Below are positions 19,427 through 28,013 of a stretch of 64,000 bases of DNA, in pieces. The first letter of the stretch is position 1. Each line of letters opens with the position of its first letter. Origin of the DNA: Salana multivorans (GTDB lineage: Bacteria; Actinomycetota; Actinomycetes; Actinomycetales; Beutenbergiaceae); contig NZ_RKHQ01000001.1 of the NCBI RefSeq assembly GCF_003751805.1, positions 2,294,001 to 2,358,000 of the forward strand, written 5' to 3'. The position numbers and the translations under genes are program-made. The notes beneath the pieces were generated by a model. That model did not search any database. It was not told the origin of the DNA and saw nothing but the letters and a program-made list of their open reading frames with translations.

Positions 19427-20920
19427 ATGAAGTTCGTCGCAGTCAGCTCGTGCCCAACGGGCATCGCCCACACGTACATGGCCGCCGAGGCCCTCGAGCA
19501 GGCCGGGCGCGCCGCCGGCCACGAGGTCGTCGTCGAGACGCAGGGCTCGATCGGGACCGACGAGATCCCGCTCAGCGTCATCCAGGACGCCGACGGCGTC
19601 ATCTTCGCCGCCGACCTCGAGGTCAAGGGCAAGGAGCGGTTCGCGGGCAAGCCGACCATCAGCGTCGGCGTGAAGCGCGCCGTGCACGAGCCGGCCAAGG
19701 TGATCGACGAGGCCGTCGCCGCCGTGGCGAGCGGCGTCGCGACCCCCGCGGCCAGCGCGCCGGTCCCCACCTCGTCGGGGCCGGCCGACAGCGGGCTCTC
19801 ACGCGTCCGCAAGCAGCTCATGACCGGCGTCTCGTACATGATCCCGTTCGTCGCCGCCGGCGGCATCCTCATCGCCATCTCGTTCATGCTCGCCCAGGTG
19901 GCCTGGGGCGGCGCCGAGGGTGCCATCGAGGTCACGGCCGCCGACCAGGTGGCGGTCTTCTCCGACTTCGACCTCGGCTCGCTGCAGCACTGGTCGATCG
20001 TGCTGCTGGCCACCGGTCAGCTCGCCTTCGGCTTCCTCGTCCCCGTGCTGTCCGGCTACATCGCGTTCGCGATCGCCGACCGGCCGGGCCTCGTTCCGGG
20101 ATTCGTCGGCGGCGCCGCGTCGGTGCTCGTCGGCGCGGGCTTCCTCGGGGGTCTCCTCACCGGCTTCGCGGCCGGCTTCCTCGCCCTGTGGATCAGCCGG
20201 TGGAAGGTGCACAAGGGCGTTCGGGGCATCATGCCGGTCGTCGTCATCCCCCTGCTGTCCTCGCTCGGTATCGGCATCCTCATGCTGGTCCTGATCGGCC
20301 GCCCGATCGCCGCGCTGATGGGCGGGCTCACGTCGTGGCTCGAGGGCCTGTCCGGGGGCTCGATCGTCCTGCTCGGCGTCCTGCTCGGAGCCATGATGGG
20401 CTCCGACCTCGGCGGCCCGATCAACAAGGTGGCGTACACGTTCGCTGTCACGGGCCTCGCGACGCAGGGACTCGCGAGCGACGCCGCCCAGTACAAGATC
20501 ATGGCGGCCGTCATGGCGGCTGGCATGGTCGCCCCGCTCGGCATGGCCCTCGCGTCGACGGTCCGGAAGAAGCTCTTCACGCCGATCGAGCGGGAGAACG
20601 GCAAGGCGAGCTGGTTGCTCGGCGCCTCGTTCATCTCCGAGGGCGCCATCCCGTTCGCGGCCGCCGACCCCTGGCGCGTCATCGTCTCCTCGATCGCCGG
20701 CTCGGCGGTCACCGGGGGCCTCGTCATGGCGTTCGGATCGACGCTGGTCGCTCCGCACGGCGGCGTGTGGGTGCTCCCGCTCATCGGGAACCCGTTCCTC
20801 TTCCTCCTTGCCGTCGCCGCGGGGACCTGCGTCACCGCGGGTGCCATCATCGTCCTGAAGTCGATGCGCGCCACGTCCGCGGTCAAGGAGGAGGCCGCCG
20901 CCGCCGTGGCCGCGGCCTGA
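19427..20920 (+). CDS. PTS fructose-specific EIIBC transporter
   Basis: 497 residues. EIIB is residues 1-~100 with phosphorylated Cys9 in AVSSCPTGIAHTYMAAE. A Pro/Ser/Ala linker (~105-125) leads to the membrane EIIC domain starting KQLMTGVSYMIPFVAAGGILIAISFML, with 8-10 hydrophobic segments and the conserved GSDLGGPINKVAY and EGAIPFAAADP. It imports fructose as fructose 1-phosphate. Here EIIA is a separate gene; many organisms have a fused FruA. Confidence 0.95.
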   Translation: MKFVAVSSCPTGIAHTYMAAEALEQAGRAAGHEVVVETQGSIGTDEIPLSVIQDADGVIFAADLEVKGKERFAGKPTISVGVKRAVHEPAKVIDEAVAAVASGVATPAASAPVPTSSGPADSGLSRVRKQLMTGVSYMIPFVAAGGILIAISFMLAQVAWGGAEGAIEVTAADQVAVFSDFDLGSLQHWSIVLLATGQLAFGFLVPVLSGYIAFAIADRPGLVPGFVGGAASVLVGAGFLGGLLTGFAAGFLALWISRWKVHKGVRGIMPVVVIPLLSSLGIGILMLVLIGRPIAALMGGLTSWLEGLSGGSIVLLGVLLGAMMGSDLGGPINKVAYTFAVTGLATQGLASDAAQYKIMAAVMAAGMVAPLGMALASTVRKKLFTPIERENGKASWLLGASFISEGAIPFAAADPWRVIVSSIAGSAVTGGLVMAFGSTLVAPHGGVWVLPLIGNPFLFLLAVAAGTCVTAGAIIVLKSMRATSAVKEEAAAAVAAA

Positions 20921-20983
20921 CGTCCACCCGCCCGTCCCACCTCGTCCCAGCACAGTCGCTGCCCTACCCCAAGGAGTCACCAC

Positions 20984-21247
20984 ATGGCCAGCCGCACCGT
21001 CGTCGTCGGTTCGTCCTCCGGGCTGCACGCCCGCCCCGCCGCACTCGTGAGCCAGGCCGCTGCGGCCGCCGCCCCCGCGACCGTCCTCATCGGCCGGCCG
21101 GGGGAGGACGGGGTCGATGCCTCGAGCGTCCTGCTCCTCATGTCGCTCGGGATCGCCGCGGGTGAGGAGGTCGTCCTCGCGAGCGACGACGACGCCGCGC
21201 TCGACCGCCTCGCCGAGCTCGTCGCCACGGACCTGGACGCCTCGTGA
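20984..21247 (+). CDS. ptsH: phosphocarrier protein HPr
   Basis: 87 residues. Phosphorylated His15 lies in GLHARPA, and the Ser region is VDASSVLLLMSLG. It carries phosphate from Enzyme I to EIIA. AAGGAG precedes the ATG at 20984. Overlaps ptsI by GTGA. Confidence 0.95.
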   Translation: MASRTVVVGSSSGLHARPAALVSQAAAAAAPATVLIGRPGEDGVDASSVLLLMSLGIAAGEEVVLASDDDAALDRLAELVATDLDAS

Positions 21248-22950
21248 GCGCGCGGGTGCTGCCCGGCGTCGGCGTCGGACGTCGCGCCGTCGTCGGGCCG
21301 GTCGTCCAGGTCCGCGAGCCGGTCCGGCCGGCGTCGGACGCCGTGATCGAGCGGGACGGCGCCCCCGTCCCGCACGACGAGCTGCCCGACGTCGTCGGAG
21401 CCGCGTTCGCGACCGTCTCGGCGGACCTCGCGGCCCGTGCCGAGCGCGCCTCCGGGAGCATGGGCGAGGTGCTGGCGGCGACGGCGCAGATCGCGGCCGA
21501 CCCCGCCCTGCTGACCGGGACGCGCAAGGAGCTCAGCACCGGGACGCCCCCCGTCGCGGCCGTGGAGAAGACCATCGGCGGCTTCATCGAGATGTTCACG
21601 GCGATGGGCGGCCTCATGGCCGAGCGCGTCACCGACCTCGCCTCGGTGCGCGACCGCGTCGTCGCCGTCCTCGTCGGGGCTCCGCTGCCGGGCGTGCCCG
21701 AGCTGGCCGAGCCGAGCGTCGTCGTCGCCCGCGACCTGGCGCCGGCGGACACGGCGGCCCTCGACCTCGACCGCGTCCTCGCCATCGTCACGGAGCTCGG
21801 CGGCCCGACGGGCCACACGGCGATCATCGCCGGGCAGCTCGGCATCCCGTGCCTCGTCCGGGTGACGGGGGCCGGCGACGTGCCCGACGGCACCCGCGTG
21901 CTCGTCGACGCGCGCGCCGGGCGCCTCGTCGTCGACCCGGACGACGAGGACGTCGCCGCGATCCGGCGGCTGGCCGACGCCGAGCTGGCGCTCGAGGAGG
22001 ACACGGCCCCCGGGGCGACGGCGGACGGCCACCCGGTCGACCTGCTCGTCAACATCGGGACCGCCGCCGACGCCGAGCGGGCGGCGGCCGCGACGGACGC
22101 GCGCGCGGTCGCCGGCTCCGGCCTGTTCCGGACCGAGGTGCTGTTCCTCGACGCGACGGCCGCCCCGAGCGTCGCGGCTCAGGCCGCCGAGTACACGGCG
22201 GCGCTCGCGGCGTTCGGCGGGCGCAAGGTCGTCGTCCGCACCCTCGACGCCGGCGCGGACAAGCCGCTGGCCTTCGCCACGCTCGCCGACGAGGAGAACC
22301 CGGCGCTCGGCGTCCGCGGCTACCGGATCGGGCGCGTCCACCCGCGGCTGCTGACCGAGCAGCTCGCGGCGCTCGGGCAGGCGGCGGCCGAGACCGGGAC
22401 GCAGCCGTGGGTGATGGCCCCGATGATCGCGACGCCGCAGGAGGCCGCGGAGTTCGCGGCGTCGGCCCGCGCCGCGGGGCTCACCCGCGTCGGCGTCATG
22501 ATCGAGGTGCCCGCGGCGGCGCTGCGCGCCGAGGCCGTGCTTGCCGAGGTGGACTTCGTCTCGCTCGGGACGAACGACCTCGCGCAGTACACGATGGCGA
22601 CGGACCGGCTGGCCGGCCAGCTCGTCGACCTGCTCGACCCGTGGCAGCCCGCCGTCCTCGAGCTCGTCGCGACGACCGCGCGGGCCGGGCGCGCGCTGGG
22701 GAAGCCGGTCGGGGTGTGCGGGGAGTCGGCCGGGGACCCGCTCATGGCGCTCGTCCTCACGGGCCTCGGCGTCACCAGCCTGTCGATGTCGCTCGGGTCG
22801 GTGCCCGCCGTGCGCTACGCGCTGCGCCGGCACACGCTCGCGCAGTGCGAGGCCATGGCGGAGGCCGCGCTCAGTGCCGCGTCGGCGACGCAGGGGCGCG
22901 CCGCCGTCGTCGATCTGCTCACCGAGGAGGCGCGTCGGCTCCTCGCGTGA
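21244..22950 (+). CDS. ptsI: PTS Enzyme I (phosphoenolpyruvate-protein phosphotransferase)
   Basis: 568 residues, standard length. It takes phosphate from PEP at His191 (GGPTGHTAIIAGQLGIP) and gives it to HPr. The PEP-binding barrel shows GSGLFRTEVLFL, VVVRTLDAGADKPLAF, GVMIEVPAA, FVSLGTNDLAQY and the active Cys492 in GVCGESAGDP. GTG start overlapping the ptsH stop, so the general PTS proteins are coupled to the fructose operon, suggesting fructose as a main PTS sugar. Confidence 0.96.
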   Translation: MSARVLPGVGVGRRAVVGPVVQVREPVRPASDAVIERDGAPVPHDELPDVVGAAFATVSADLAARAERASGSMGEVLAATAQIAADPALLTGTRKELSTGTPPVAAVEKTIGGFIEMFTAMGGLMAERVTDLASVRDRVVAVLVGAPLPGVPELAEPSVVVARDLAPADTAALDLDRVLAIVTELGGPTGHTAIIAGQLGIPCLVRVTGAGDVPDGTRVLVDARAGRLVVDPDDEDVAAIRRLADAELALEEDTAPGATADGHPVDLLVNIGTAADAERAAAATDARAVAGSGLFRTEVLFLDATAAPSVAAQAAEYTAALAAFGGRKVVVRTLDAGADKPLAFATLADEENPALGVRGYRIGRVHPRLLTEQLAALGQAAAETGTQPWVMAPMIATPQEAAEFAASARAAGLTRVGVMIEVPAAALRAEAVLAEVDFVSLGTNDLAQYTMATDRLAGQLVDLLDPWQPAVLELVATTARAGRALGKPVGVCGESAGDPLMALVLTGLGVTSLSMSLGSVPAVRYALRRHTLAQCEAMAEAALSAASATQGRAAVVDLLTEEARRLLA

Positions 22951-23000
22951 CGAGCATCACGTCGCCGTCGCGGGTGTGGCGTGCCCGGGCGGGCGGCGCG

Positions 23001-23043
23001 GGGACCTTCTTCCCCTTCGGCGCGCGACGGGAGACCCTAGCGT
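23001..23043 (+). promoter_or_regulatory. DosR-like box and promoter of the Acg-type nitroreductase
   Basis: GGGACCTTCTTCCC (23001-23014) matches the DosR core at 11 of 14. It is followed after 23 bp by the -10 TAGCGT (23038-23043). The box centre is ~42 bp upstream of the predicted start at ~23049, the geometry of activated DosR promoters. A 20-codon frame, 23049-23111, begins at that start and may or may not be translated. The same box-to--10 distance occurs at xfp. Confidence 0.5.
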
Positions 23044-23128
23044 GGGAGATGCAGTGCCAGGGCGACCGGCGCCCGACAGACCAGTCAGCACAGGACCCAG
23101 CAGTCCCCTGAGTACCCGGAGGAAACCC

Positions 23129-24157
23129 ATGGCCGACCGCGACCAGCTCGTTGCAGCGATCGAGGAGGCGACCTACGCCTCGTCCATCCACAACGCCCAG
23201 CCCTGGCGCTTCGAGATCCTCGGCGACTCGATCGCCGTGAGCCTCGACGCCGACGAGACGCCCCGCACCGTCGACCCGGTGGGTCGCTGGGCGCTCGCGT
23301 CGATCGGGGCGGTCGTCGCCAACCTCGAGCTCGCGCTCGTGGCGGCCACGGGCCAGGAGATCGCGACCGAGGTCCGCGTCGGCGACCTCGTGCCCGAGGG
23401 CGAGCTCGCCGGCGGGGCCGCGTACGCCGGTCGGCCGCTCGCCGTCCTCACGATCACGGACGTCCCGGCCGACGACGAGCGCCGCGCCGAGGCCGCGAGC
23501 CTCGGCGGCGCGATCCGCGAGCGGTTCACGACGCGCGAGCCGCTCACCGGCGGCGCCCCGACGCAGGTCGAGTGGGCGCAGATCGCCGCGGCCGTCCCCG
23601 GCTCGCAGGGCGTCATGGCGGCCCACGAGGCGCCGGAGTCGCTCGTCCGGGCGCTGCTGCGGCTCACGGCCGCGGCCGAGCTGGAGCGCCAGGACGACGC
23701 CGACTACCTCGAGGAGGTCGAGGCCTGGATCGAGCGCACGGAGAGCACGGGCATCCCGGCGGAGGCGGTCGGCCTGCCCGACGCCGAGGGCCGCATCCCG
23801 ACCCGCGACTTCAACCAGACGCCGATGGGCTCGGCCGCGACGGGCGAGGCCACGTTCTTCGAGCACGACCCGGCGCTGCTCGTGCTGACGTCCGGCTCGG
23901 ACGCCCCGCTCGACCAGTTCCTCGGCGGCTACGCGATGCAGCGCGCCATGCTGGCGGCCACCGCGATCGGGCTCGGCATCGGTGTGCTCGGCCAGGCGCT
24001 CGAGGAGGTCGACTCGCGCGCCGCGGTCGACGCGGCCGCGGGCGAGGCGCTCGGCGGTGACGTCGTGGTGCACCAGATCCTGCGTCTCGGCCACCCCGCG
24101 TCGCCGCTCACCCACCCCCGCACGCCGCGCCGCCCCGTGGCGGAGGTCATCCTCTAG
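23129..24157 (+). CDS. Acg-family FMN-binding nitroreductase-like protein
   Basis: 342 residues, a two-lobed nitroreductase of the Acg/Rv3131 type. Features: ATYASSIHNAQPWRFEILGD at the N terminus (flavin-contact SxHNxQPW), VGRWALASIGAVVANLELAL, and the second-lobe YAMQRAMLAATAIGLGIGVLGQALE. In Mycobacterium these proteins belong to the dormancy (DosR) regulon and may sequester flavin; function is not proven. GGAGGAAA precedes the ATG at 23129. It carries its own promoter after ptsI. Confidence 0.87.
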   Translation: MADRDQLVAAIEEATYASSIHNAQPWRFEILGDSIAVSLDADETPRTVDPVGRWALASIGAVVANLELALVAATGQEIATEVRVGDLVPEGELAGGAAYAGRPLAVLTITDVPADDERRAEAASLGGAIRERFTTREPLTGGAPTQVEWAQIAAAVPGSQGVMAAHEAPESLVRALLRLTAAAELERQDDADYLEEVEAWIERTESTGIPAEAVGLPDAEGRIPTRDFNQTPMGSAATGEATFFEHDPALLVLTSGSDAPLDQFLGGYAMQRAMLAATAIGLGIGVLGQALEEVDSRAAVDAAAGEALGGDVVVHQILRLGHPASPLTHPRTPRRPVAEVIL

Positions 24158-24178
24158 TCCCTGCGGCTCCGGCCCGCG

Positions 24179-24666
24179 GTGGCCACGGCGACGCCCGTGG
24201 CCACCGCGGGGCCGCATGTTCGACGCAACCCGGCCCAGTGGTGGCCACCGCAACACCCGCGGCCACCGCGGGACCGCATGTTCGGTGCGACCCGGCCCGA
24301 TGGTGGCCACGGCGCCACCCGGGGCTACAGCAGCACCCGTGGCCACCGTGGGACCGGATGCTCGGTGCGACCCGGCCCGATGGTGGCCACTGCAACACCC
24401 GTGGCCACGGCGCAACCGGATGCTCGATGCGACCCGGCCCTATCGTGGCCACGGCGCCACTCCCCGGCCACGGCATCGTTCGTGGCCACGTCACGACCGC
24501 ATCCCGGACGTGAGACGGCCCAGTGGTGGCTACGGCAGCACCCTGGCCCTGGCCCAACCGGATGCTCGTTGTGACCCGGCCCTGTCGTGGCCACGGCGCC
24601 ACTCCCGGCCACGGCATCGTCCGTGGCCACGTCACGACCGCATCCCGGACGTGAGACGGCCCGGTG
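24179..24666. repeat. non-coding tandem repeat array built on the palindrome GTGGCCAC
   Basis: Seven consecutive units start at 24179, 24241, 24303, 24383, 24445, 24526 and 24587, with lengths 62, 62, 80, 62, 81, 61 and 80 bp. A degenerate eighth begins at 24667. Most units hold two GTGGCCAC sites and end in a GACCCGGCCC or GAGACGGCCC block. Units 4+5 and 6+7 form a higher-order repeat of ~142 bp. Unit lengths are not multiples of three, so it is not a repeat protein, although several frames stay open. It fills the whole 560-base gap between the convergent nitroreductase and ackA. Confidence 0.9.
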
Positions 24667-24717
24667 GTGGACGCGGCGAACCGCGACCGCCACCGGGCCG
24701 TCGAGTGCTCGGTCGAC

Positions 24718-25914
24718 TCAGATGACCTCGAGCACCTGGTGGGTGATCTCGAGCTCCTCGTTCGTCGGCACGACCAGCACCGTGACGCGGGCGCCGTCGG
24801 GCGAGATGACGCGCGGCTCCTTGGACCGGACGGCGTTGCGCTCGGGGTCGACCTCGATGCCCCACATCTCGAGCCCCTCGAGGGAGCGGGCGCGCACCAC
24901 GTCGTCGTTCTCGCCGATCCCGGCCGTGAACGTGATGACGTCGAGCCGGCCGAGCTCCGCGTGGTAGGAGCCGACGTACTTCTTCAGCCGCAGCGCGTAG
25001 ACGTCGAGCGCGAGCTGCGCGGCCGGGTCGCCGGCCTTGACGAGCTCGTCGAGCTCGCGCATGTCGGTGACGCCGGCGAGGCCCTTGACCCCGGACCGGC
25101 GGTTGAGCACGTCGTCGATCTCGTCGATCGACAGCCCGGCGTTGCGGTACAGGTGCACGACGACGGCCGGGTCGATGTCGCCCGTCCGCGTCCCCATGAC
25201 CAGGCCCTCCAGCGGCGTCAGCCCCATGGACGTGTCGATCGGCGCACCGCCGCGCACCGCCGAGGCCGAGGCCCCGTTGCCGAGGTGGAGCACGATCTGG
25301 TTGAGGTCGGCGACGTCGCGGCCGAGGAACTCGGCCGCCGCCTTCGACACGTACTGGTGCGACGTGCCGTGGGCGCCGTAGCGGCGGACCTGGTGCTTCT
25401 CGGCCACCTCGCGGTCGAGGGCGTACGTCGCCGAGGCGGCGGGCAGGTTCGTGAAGAACGCCGTGTCGGCGACGATGACGTGCGGCACGTCCGGCAGCAG
25501 CCGGCGCGCCACGCGGATGCCCGTGAGGTTCGCGGGGTTGTGCAGCGGCGCCAGCGGCGCGAGCTCCGCCACGATCGCCTCGGCCGCGTCGTCGACCAGC
25601 GTCGGGCCGACGATCTGCGTCCCGCCGTGCACGACGCGGTGTCCGACCCCGACGATCCCGGCCTCGGCGAGCGAGGACGGGCCGAGCTCGTCGAACAGGC
25701 CGAGCATGACCTCGATGGCCACCTCGTGGTCGGGGATGGGGAGCTGGCGCGTGGTCTTCTCGCCGTTCGCCGTGTGGGCGACGTTCGAGTAGTCCTCGCC
25801 GATCCGGTCGATGAGACCGGTGGCGAGCGAGTCGCCCGTGTCGGCGTCGAGGAGCTGGTACTTCAGCGAGGACGAGCCGGAGTTGATGACGAGGACGGAG
25901 CGGGAGGTGCTCAT
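24718..25914 (-). CDS. ackA: acetate kinase
   Basis: 398 residues, ASKHA fold. It converts acetyl phosphate and ADP to acetate and ATP. Markers: VLVINSGSSSLKYQL, GHRVVHGGT, YGAHGTSHQYVS, HLGNGASASAV, GLTPLEGLVMGTRTGDIDP and FTAGIGENDDVVR. Last gene of xfp-pta-ackA; the ATG lies 8 bp after the pta stop, so the three genes are one transcript. Confidence 0.97.
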   Translation of the reverse strand: MSTSRSVLVINSGSSSLKYQLLDADTGDSLATGLIDRIGEDYSNVAHTANGEKTTRQLPIPDHEVAIEVMLGLFDELGPSSLAEAGIVGVGHRVVHGGTQIVGPTLVDDAAEAIVAELAPLAPLHNPANLTGIRVARRLLPDVPHVIVADTAFFTNLPAASATYALDREVAEKHQVRRYGAHGTSHQYVSKAAAEFLGRDVADLNQIVLHLGNGASASAVRGGAPIDTSMGLTPLEGLVMGTRTGDIDPAVVVHLYRNAGLSIDEIDDVLNRRSGVKGLAGVTDMRELDELVKAGDPAAQLALDVYALRLKKYVGSYHAELGRLDVITFTAGIGENDDVVRARSLEGLEMWGIEVDPERNAVRSKEPRVISPDGARVTVLVVPTNEELEITHQVLEVI

Positions 25915-25922
25915 GAAGGGGG

Positions 25923-28013
25923 TCAGTTCCTCTCCTCGTCCGGGGCGAGTGGCCCGGACGAGTCCTGTGCCTGGATCGCCGTGATGGCGACCGTCGTGAT
26001 GATGTCCTTGACCGTAGCGCCTCGGGAGAGGTCGTTGACCGGCTTGGCCAGCCCCTGGAGCACCGGGCCGACGGCGACGGCGCCGGCCGAGCGCTGGACC
26101 GCCTTGTACGTGTTGTTGCCGGTGTTGAGGTCGGGGAAGATCAGCACCGTCGCCTGGCCCGCCACGGGGGAGCCCGGCATCTTGGCCGCGGCGACACCGG
26201 GGTCGACCGCCGCGTCGTACTGGATCGGTCCCTCGACGACGAGCTCCGGCGCCCGCTCGCGCACGAGCTCGGTCGCGCGGCGCACCTTGTCCACGTCCTC
26301 GCCCTTGCCGGAGGAGCCCGTGGAGTACGACAGCATCGCGATCCGCGGCTCGACGCCGAACTGCAGCGCCGAGCGGGCCGAGGAGATCGCGATGTCGGCG
26401 AGCTGCTCGGCGTTCGGGTCCGGGTTGACGGCGCAGTCGGCGTACACGAGCACCTGGTCGGCGAGGCACATGAAGAAGCAGCCCGACACGACGGAGACGC
26501 CCGGCGTGGTCTTGATCGTCTCGAACGACGGCTTGATCGTGTGCGCCGTGGTGTGCGCGGCGCCCGACACCATGCCGTCGGCGTAGCCGAGGTGCACCAT
26601 GAGCGTGCCGAAGTACGACACGTCCTGGACGATCTCGCGCGCGCGCTCGACCGTCATCCCCTTGTGCTTGCGCAGCTCGGTGTAGACCTGCGCGAACTCC
26701 TCCAGGTAGGCGGAGGTGGCCGGGTCGAGGATCGTTGCCTCGGCGATGTCGAGGCCGAGCTCGCCGGCCCGCTGGCGGACGGCCGACTCGACGCCGAGGA
26801 TCGTCAGCCGGGCGACGCCGCGGGACAGGACCGTCGACGCGGCCCGCAGCACGCGGTCGTCGTCGCCCTCGGGCAGGACGATGTGGCGCTTCTGCGCCCG
26901 CGCCCGCTCGTAGAGCATGTGCTCGAACATGAGCGGGGTGACGACCTTGACCGGCTCGACGTCGAGCGCCGCGAGCACGACGGCCGGGTCGACCGTCTCC
27001 TCGAACGTCCTGCGCGCCAGGTCGATCTTGCGCTGCGAGCCCGTGGCGAGCGTGCCGCGCGTCGCGGCGACGGCGGTCGCCGCGGTGAACGTCCCGAGCT
27101 CGGTGCGCAGGATCGGCAGGCTCCGCGCGAGGGAGGAGACGAGGTTGCGGACGTTCGGCTTCAGCTCCTCCGGGCCGTTGAGCGCCACGCCGGACAGCGT
27201 CGGGAAGTCGGGGGAGGAGTGCGCGGCGAGGAGCGCGACGATCGCGTCGGACCGGTCCGACGGCGTGATGACGAACGAGCCCTCCTTGAGCCGCTCGATG
27301 AGGTGCTCGATGCCCATGGCTCCGACGAGCATGTGCTCGGCCTCGCGGTCGAGGAGCTCCTCGTCGCCGACGAGCAGGTGGGCGTCGAGCACGCGCATGA
27401 CGTCCCGCACCGACGGCGAGGACAGCAGCGAGATCTCCGGGAACGTGAACGCCGGGATCCCCTCGGAGCTCAGCTCGGCGGCGATCGCGCGCTGGTCCTG
27501 CGGCGCGCACCGGTTGGCGAACACCGCGGCGACGTGCGCGTGGTGCGCGAGGATCTCGGCGATGGCGACATCCGCGACCTGCTTCACCTGGGCCGGCGTG
27601 CGCTCGCGGGCGCCGACGGCCAGGACGACGGGCGCGTTGAGGTTCGCCGCGATCGTCGCGTTGAAAGCGAGCTCGGTCGGGCCGGCGACGTCGGTGTAGT
27701 CCGAGCCGACGGCGACCAGCACCTCGCACCGCTCGGCCAGGGCGCGCGCCTTGGTGAGGATCGCGTCGAGCGCGGCCTCGGGGTCGGCGTGCACGTCGTC
27801 GTAGGTGACGCCGACGCAGTCCTCGTAGGTGAGGTCGACGCCGTCGTGCCGCAGGAGCACCTGCAGGACGCCGTCGTCGGGACCGCTCACCACGGGCCGG
27901 AACACCCCGACGCGCTGGACCCGCGTCGCGAACATGTCGATCAGCCCGAGGGCGATCGTCGACTTCCCGATGTTCCCCTCGGGCGCCGCGAGGTAGACCG
28001 TGCGTGCCTTCAC
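25923..28013 (-). CDS. pta: phosphate acetyltransferase (long form)
   Basis: 696 residues, the long Pta type. The N-terminal P-loop-like domain ([22 protein letters not shown]), a middle DRTGG-type domain, and a C-terminal catalytic PTA domain of ~330 residues ([57 protein letters not shown]). It interconverts acetyl-CoA and acetyl phosphate. The GTG at 28013 overlaps the xfp stop by GTGA, so translation is coupled. Confidence 0.95.
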   Translation of the reverse strand: MKARTVYLAAPEGNIGKSTIALGLIDMFATRVQRVGVFRPVVSGPDDGVLQVLLRHDGVDLTYEDCVGVTYDDVHADPEAALDAILTKARALAERCEVLVAVGSDYTDVAGPTELAFNATIAANLNAPVVLAVGARERTPAQVKQVADVAIAEILAHHAHVAAVFANRCAPQDQRAIAAELSSEGIPAFTFPEISLLSSPSVRDVMRVLDAHLLVGDEELLDREAEHMLVGAMGIEHLIERLKEGSFVITPSDRSDAIVALLAAHSSPDFPTLSGVALNGPEELKPNVRNLVSSLARSLPILRTELGTFTAATAVAATRGTLATGSQRKIDLARRTFEETVDPAVVLAALDVEPVKVVTPLMFEHMLYERARAQKRHIVLPEGDDDRVLRAASTVLSRGVARLTILGVESAVRQRAGELGLDIAEATILDPATSAYLEEFAQVYTELRKHKGMTVERAREIVQDVSYFGTLMVHLGYADGMVSGAAHTTAHTIKPSFETIKTTPGVSVVSGCFFMCLADQVLVYADCAVNPDPNAEQLADIAISSARSALQFGVEPRIAMLSYSTGSSGKGEDVDKVRRATELVRERAPELVVEGPIQYDAAVDPGVAAAKMPGSPVAGQATVLIFPDLNTGNNTYKAVQRSAGAVAVGPVLQGLAKPVNDLSRGATVKDIITTVAITAIQAQDSSGPLAPDEERN

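Noticed and set aside
23049-23111. 20-codon gene upstream of the Acg-type nitroreductase
   Set aside because: It begins at the predicted transcription start and could be translated, but the peptide has no recognisable feature and may simply be the leader; kept only as a remark.
24179-24666. CRISPR array
   Set aside because: Units repeat along their whole length with no unique spacers, and no cas genes are present.
24179-24693. Open frames of 90-160 codons on both strands across the repeat array
   Set aside because: Repeat units of 61, 62, 80 and 81 bp change frame at each unit, the translations are low complexity, and no ribosome-binding site fits.
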